The translations under genes and the position numbers were made by a program. A stretch of DNA of 10,598 bases from Cellulomonas sp. Its GTDB lineage: Bacteria > Actinomycetota > Actinomycetes > Actinomycetales > Cellulomonadaceae. Each line of letters starts with the position of its first letter. Within the stretch, counting starts at the first letter, position 1. Positions 7,129 through 10,598 of the stretch are shown here, in pieces. The notes beneath the pieces are model-generated. The model was not told where the DNA came from, searched no databases, and worked only from the letters and a program-made list of their open reading frames with translations. Location of the stretch: contig DAIDJQ010000158.1 of the NCBI GenBank assembly GCA_027451305.1, forward strand, positions 1 to 10,598, in the 5' to 3' direction.

Positions 7129-9422
7129 GCCGATCTCTTCGGCGGGCCCGTGCGCGCGCCAGCATCCTCGTCCTGCTCGTCGGGCTGCTGGCCACCCTGA
7201 CCGGTGCGCTCGTCGCCGGTCCTGCGACCGCCGCAACCCCTTCGCCGAGCTCCACCGCCGACGCCTTGCCGGTGACCGTGACCATCCAGCAGGTGACGCC
7301 CTCGGTGCTGCGCCCCGGCGAGGACCTCACCGTCGGCGTCACCCTGCGCAACGACGGCTCCACGGCCATCGCCGACCCGATCGTGACGCTGCGCCTGAAC
7401 CGGCTTCGACCCACCTCGCGCGCCGAGCTGACCTCCTGGATCGCGCGGAGCAACGGGTTGCTCGGCAGCTGGGTCGCCGGCGTGCACCCGGGACCGCTCG
7501 CAGCGGGCGCCCAGCTGAGCGTCGACCTCACGGTGCCGGCCGCGGCCATCGGCCTCAGCAACGTCAGCTCAGGCTGGGGTCCGCGGGGGCTCGGGGTGGA
7601 CGTCTTCGACGACTCCGGCGACCGCGCCGGCTGGGCGCGCACGTTCGCGCTGTGGCTCCCGAGCGGGACGGTGCCGCAGGCGAGGGTCTCGGTGCTGCTC
7701 CCGGTCACCGGCCCGGCCCGGACGCCCGCTGTCGACGCGGGGTCGGCCGCCACCGCCGCTCCGGCGGGACCGACGACCGGCGCGGCCACCGCCTCCACCC
7801 CGTCACCGTCCTCGTCCGCGCGGGCGGGCGGCACGGGCTCCACCACCGACACGGACGGCGTCACCAGCGCGGCGCCCAGCGCCGCGGAGCAGGCCACGCT
7901 GAACCGCCTCACCGCACCCGGCGGCCGGCTGCAGACGCTCCTCGACCTGGCCCAGACGTCGCCGGACATCGGCCTGGCGGTCGACCCGGCGCTCGTCGCC
8001 GACGCGCAGGCCTCCGGCACGAACGCACGCAGCTGGGTGGCCGACCTCGGGACGACCATCACGGGACGCGAGACGTTCGCGCTGCCCTGGTCCGACCCGG
8101 ACATCGCCGCGGTCGCGCACAGCGGGAGCGTCGACCTGCTGCGCGCCGCGCAGCAGCTGTCCGCGACCGCCGGGATCGGTGGGCAGCAGGCGCGGACCGA
8201 CCTGCTGTGGGCGGCGCCGGGTCAGGTCGACCGCGCCACGTTGGCACTGGGCCGCACGGTGGGTGCCGCCGCCGTGGTGGTGGGACCGCAGTCGCTGCAG
8301 AGCGTCGGCGACACCCTCACCACCGCCCGTGCCGACGTGCCGACCGGATCCGGGACCGTCACCGCACTGGTCCCGGACGCCGTGCTGACCTCCCTGCTGT
8401 CCGACCCGCAGTCCGTCGATCCGGGGGGCACGGCCGCGACCGCCGTGCAGCGGGTGCTCGCCGAGCTGGCCGTGCTCACGCACACCGGGTCGGGCGAGCC
8501 ACGCGACGTCCTCGTCGCCCCCGCGCGCGACTGGACACCGGACGCCACGACGGCGCAGGCCGTGCTCGCCGCCCTGTCGAGCTCGCCGTGGAGCCGGCTC
8601 GAGCCCGTCAGCGCCGTGCTGGGCAACCCGGACGACGGCAGCAAGCGCGCCACCGTGCCCGACCAGGCGCCGTCGCCCGACGAGCTGGCACCGGCCACCG
8701 TCCGCGCGCTCGCGACCGCCCGCGCCACCACCCAGGCGTTCGCCAGCGTCACCCAGGAGCCCGCCACGCTCCTCGCCGGCGTGGACGACGAGGCCGTCAC
8801 GCCGCTGTCCGTCGCATGGCGCTCCGCCCCGTCGGAACGGGACGCGCTCGCCGCCCGGCTGGTGCAGGCGATCAACGCCCGCCGCACCGGCCTCTCGCTC
8901 GCCCCGGTCAGCAACCTCAACGTGATCAGCGCCTCGGTGCCTTACAGGTTCGCCGTCAGGAACGGTCTCCAGGTGCCCGTGACCGTGCGCGTGACGGTGC
9001 ACCCCCGCAAGAGCTGCCTGAGCTCGTCGACGAGCGACCCGGTGACCGTCGCTGCCGGCGCGGAGGAGAGCGTCCCCGTGGTCCTGCACGCCGCCGCCAA
9101 CTGCGACGTCGTGGTGGATGCCGAGGTCACGGACCTGGCCGGACAGCCCGTCGGCACCGGCGCGCAGTTCACCGCCCGTGTCGCGCCGACGGTGGAGAAC
9201 GTCGGCACCGGGGTGGTCGGTGGGCTGCTCGCCATCGGCCTGGTGCTGGGCATCGTGCGCACGGTGCGGCGGGGGCAGAGCGCGCGCCGCGGGTCACGTC
9301 GGGCAGGGGAGGACGAGGTCCGGACCTTGCCGCTGCTCGGTGGGGACATGCCGCCCGGGGCCGCACCGGCGAGCCCGGGGCCGGCCGAGCGGCGGGAACC
9401 CGGAGCGCCGGAGCAGCCCTGA
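7125..9422 (+). CDS. DUF6049-type secreted, C-terminally membrane-anchored protein
   Basis: A 765-residue exported protein in the position of M. tuberculosis Rv3909, by which I assign it to the DUF6049 family. A signal peptide occupies residues 1-36: Arg-rich start, hydrophobic core about 13-31, and an ATA-A cleavage site near 36. Next comes a beta-rich, Ig-like domain (about 48-195, with VTLRNDGST), then an Ala/Ser/Thr/Pro/Gly linker (about 197-252) and a large domain (about 253-600) rich in Ala, Thr, Val and Asp. A second beta-rich domain (about 605-690) contains only two cysteines, which could form a disulphide. A single transmembrane helix at about 695-712 is followed by an Arg-rich stop-transfer segment and a Pro-rich cytoplasmic tail. 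Function is unknown; the conserved linkage to murJ suggests a cell-envelope role. It starts within the NUDIX stop (ATGA). Confidence 0.85.
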   Translation: MSRSLRRARARASILVLLVGLLATLTGALVAGPATAATPSPSSTADALPVTVTIQQVTPSVLRPGEDLTVGVTLRNDGSTAIADPIVTLRLNRLRPTSRAELTSWIARSNGLLGSWVAGVHPGPLAAGAQLSVDLTVPAAAIGLSNVSSGWGPRGLGVDVFDDSGDRAGWARTFALWLPSGTVPQARVSVLLPVTGPARTPAVDAGSAATAAPAGPTTGAATASTPSPSSSARAGGTGSTTDTDGVTSAAPSAAEQATLNRLTAPGGRLQTLLDLAQTSPDIGLAVDPALVADAQASGTNARSWVADLGTTITGRETFALPWSDPDIAAVAHSGSVDLLRAAQQLSATAGIGGQQARTDLLWAAPGQVDRATLALGRTVGAAAVVVGPQSLQSVGDTLTTARADVPTGSGTVTALVPDAVLTSLLSDPQSVDPGGTAATAVQRVLAELAVLTHTGSGEPRDVLVAPARDWTPDATTAQAVLAALSSSPWSRLEPVSAVLGNPDDGSKRATVPDQAPSPDELAPATVRALATARATTQAFASVTQEPATLLAGVDDEAVTPLSVAWRSAPSERDALAARLVQAINARRTGLSLAPVSNLNVISASVPYRFAVRNGLQVPVTVRVTVHPRKSCLSSSTSDPVTVAAGAEESVPVVLHAAANCDVVVDAEVTDLAGQPVGTGAQFTARVAPTVENVGTGVVGGLLAIGLVLGIVRTVRRGQSARRGSRRAGEDEVRTLPLLGGDMPPGAAPASPGPAERREPGAPEQP

Positions 9423-9433
9423 TCCCCTGCGCC

Positions 9434-9571
9434 GTGGTGGGCGGAGCGATGGCCAGCGCCACCGTGCCGCTGCTCCGGGCGATGCACCTGCCGGCGCAGG
9501 CTGTGCTCGCCACTCCCGTCCGATCGGCCCTGACGAGACCCTCGGGGCGCCGCACACGCCGCCCCGACTAG
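9434..9571 (+). pseudogene. Possible relic of the murJ (mviN) N-terminal region
   Basis: About 45 codons read VVGGAMASATVPLLRAM and then lose any recognisable character before a TAG. The first part resembles the segment of MurJ after its first helix pair (GGALxxxxVPLL or GGVLNAVxVP in family members). It lies exactly where murJ is expected, between the DUF6049 gene and the pseudokinase. A complete MurJ is over 500 residues, so nearly all of it would be missing, including the N-terminal 50-60 residues. The resemblance is short and judged by eye; this could be ordinary spacer. ATG 9449 could start a 40-residue ORF, but its nearest purine run is only 2 bases away. Confidence 0.3.
9542..9567 (+). 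terminator. Candidate terminator hairpin upstream of the pseudokinase gene
   Basis: TCGGGGCG (9542-9549) pairs perfectly with CGCCCCGA (9560-9567) around a 10-base loop. An 8-bp GC-rich stem without a T-run is a form often seen in actinobacterial intrinsic terminators. It would end the NUDIX-DUF6049 transcript about 120 bases after its last stop. It directly abuts the next -10 element. Confidence 0.45.
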
Positions 9572-9574
9572 CAT
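9569..9574 (+). promoter_or_regulatory. Putative -10 element of the pseudokinase promoter
   Basis: TAGCAT (TAnnnT) lies one base after the hairpin. Transcription from about 9581 would give a leader of about 46 bases with a ribosome site before GTG 9627. No -35 is recognisable at the right distance. Confidence 0.4.
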
Positions 9575-9615
9575 GCACGTGTCCGGCGACCGTCGGACGT
9601 CCCTGCTGACGGTGC

Positions 9616-9620
9616 GGGAG
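9616..9620 (+). promoter_or_regulatory. Ribosome binding site deciding the pseudokinase start
   Basis: GGGAG lies 6 bases before GTG 9627. In-frame ATG 9573 and GTG 9579 overlap or directly follow the -10 element and lack such a site, so 9627 is preferred. Confidence 0.5.
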
Positions 9621-9626
9621 CTACGC

Positions 9627-10598
9627 GTGGACGAGGTCGGACGAGGCACGTTGCTCGCCGGGCGCTACCGCGTGGTCGAGCCCGAGCCGTCCACGGTCCC
9701 GGTTCTGCAGACCTGGGCCGCGGTCGACGAGATCCTCGACCGACCGGTCCGCGCGCAGGTGCTGGCACCGCAGGTGTCCGCGGCCGCGCTGGACGCCGCT
9801 CGGCGCGCCGCCCTGGTCACCGACCCACGACTGCTGCGCGTGCTGGACGTGGGCAGCCACGACGGCCTCGGCTACGTGGTCACCGAGCAGGTCTCGGGAC
9901 CCACGCTCGCCCAGCTGGTGATGCGTGAGCCGCTGACCCCCGACCAGGCGCGTGCCGTCGTCGGCGAGGCCGCGGCCGCGCTCGAGGTGGCCCGGCGGCG
10001 GGGCGTGCACCACCAGGCGTTGCGGCCGTCCGCCGTGTGCGTGGCCGACGACGGTCGGGTGCTCGTCTCGGGCCTGGCGCTGGACGCCGCGCTGCTCGGC
10101 CGGGTCGAGGGCGACGCCCGCAACAGCAGTCGTACCGATGCCGTCGACCTCGTCCGCCTGCTCTACACCGCCCTCACCGGCCGCTGGCCGGGACCGGAAG
10201 CGGCCGCCGACGGGGTGCCGACCGCGCCGGTGGTGGACGGTGCACCCGTGGCGCCGGGCGACCTGGTCCCGGCTGTCCCACCGGACCTGGACACCCTCTG
10301 CGCGGTGACGCTCGGCCCGTACGACGACGGACCGCACAGCCCCGCCGAGGTGGTGCGCGAGCTCGAGCCGTGGGGGGAGATCCGGATCACCCGGCCCACC
10401 GCCCGTGCTGCGATGATCGCCGGCACCGGCGCAGGCGGGCTCGGAGCAGCGGCCGCCGGCGCCGCGGCACCCGACGCGGCGGTGGCCGCCACGACCCCTC
10501 CGCGGGTGACGCGTCAGTCCGTGCGAACCGCGTTCACCCAGGGCACGCCGGGCACCAACCGTCCCGGCACCCCGCCGCCGGCCACGCCCGGCCGGACC
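9627..10598 (+). CDS. MurJ-associated protein kinase-like pseudokinase, 3'-truncated by window edge
   Basis: The first 324 residues of a Ser/Thr protein kinase-fold protein that lacks the catalytic signatures. After GTLLAGRYRV (7-16) the glycine-rich loop is absent, and the beta-3 lysine region reads RPVRAQVLA. The HRD loop is degenerate: GVHHQALRPSAV at 126-137, with Ala131 in place of the catalytic Asp. The DFG motif is SGL at 148-150. The helical C-lobe (about 165-250) is still recognisable (DAVDLVRLLYTALTG). From about 255 the sequence becomes Ala-rich (about 258-288, possibly a hydrophobic segment) and then Pro/Thr/Arg-rich and disordered up to the edge. The M. tuberculosis MviN/MurJ (Rv3910) carries such a pseudokinase at its C-terminus, where it binds the FHA protein FhaA; here it is encoded alone. 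Any regulatory role in peptidoglycan synthesis is inferred from that relationship. The start was chosen from the GGGAG site; the 3' end lies outside the window. Confidence 0.82.
   Translation, partial: MDEVGRGTLLAGRYRVVEPEPSTVPVLQTWAAVDEILDRPVRAQVLAPQVSAAALDAARRAALVTDPRLLRVLDVGSHDGLGYVVTEQVSGPTLAQLVMREPLTPDQARAVVGEAAAALEVARRRGVHHQALRPSAVCVADDGRVLVSGLALDAALLGRVEGDARNSSRTDAVDLVRLLYTALTGRWPGPEAAADGVPTAPVVDGAPVAPGDLVPAVPPDLDTLCAVTLGPYDDGPHSPAEVVRELEPWGEIRITRPTARAAMIAGTGAGGLGAAAAGAAAPDAAVAATTPPRVTRQSVRTAFTQGTPGTNRPGTPPPATPGRT

Noticed and set aside
6502..7236. Upstream in-frame extension of cca on the minus strand
   Set aside because: It runs antisense through the NUDIX gene; GTG 6501 gives a family-length protein.
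9573..9626. ATG 9573 as the pseudokinase start, adding 18 residues
   Set aside because: The codon overlaps the TAGCAT element and has no ribosome site; GTG 9627 has GGGAG at good spacing.

Overview
The window is very GC-rich, with codon third positions dominated by G and C, frequent GTG starts and start/stop-overlapping gene pairs. It reads as a chromosomal segment of a high-GC actinobacterium. The gene set and order (cca on the minus strand, then NUDIX, a DUF6049-type secreted protein and a MurJ-associated pseudokinase) match the Mycobacterium tuberculosis Rv3907c-Rv3910 neighbourhood. The overall style suggests Micrococcales, perhaps Cellulomonas-like; that last assignment is inference. No rRNA, tRNA, IS element or CRISPR array was seen.

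Left part (1-1909, plus strand): a promoter-like TAGCGT, a small heat-shock protein (Hsp20), and 57 bases later a two-domain protein joining a type I phosphoribosyltransferase to a dienelactone-hydrolase-like alpha/beta hydrolase. This pair looks like a stress module; a similar fusion (Rv0571c) lies in the M. tuberculosis dormancy regulon.

Middle part (1960-5018, plus strand): an MFS exporter, apparently on a leaderless GTG-initiated transcript. It overlaps by 4 bases a LOV-GAF-PP2C protein, a probable blue-light-sensing SpoIIE/RsbU-type serine phosphatase with every key flavin-adduct and metal residue visible. The converging cca gene ends 7 bases later, and both stop codons lie inside one 15-base palindrome.

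Right part (5026-10598): cca (minus) diverges from a leaderless NUDIX hydrolase gene. The NUDIX gene overlaps by 4 bases a large secreted, C-terminally anchored DUF6049-type protein. In M. tuberculosis the next gene encodes the lipid II flippase MurJ (MviN) fused to a pseudokinase. Here only about 200 bases separate the DUF6049 gene from a stand-alone pseudokinase, which runs off the window edge. The gap holds a hairpin, a promoter-like TAGCAT and a short stretch resembling the GGALxxxxVPLL region of MurJ. The main unusual points are the apparent loss or displacement of murJ from its conserved locus, and the light-sensor phosphatase translationally coupled to an exporter.
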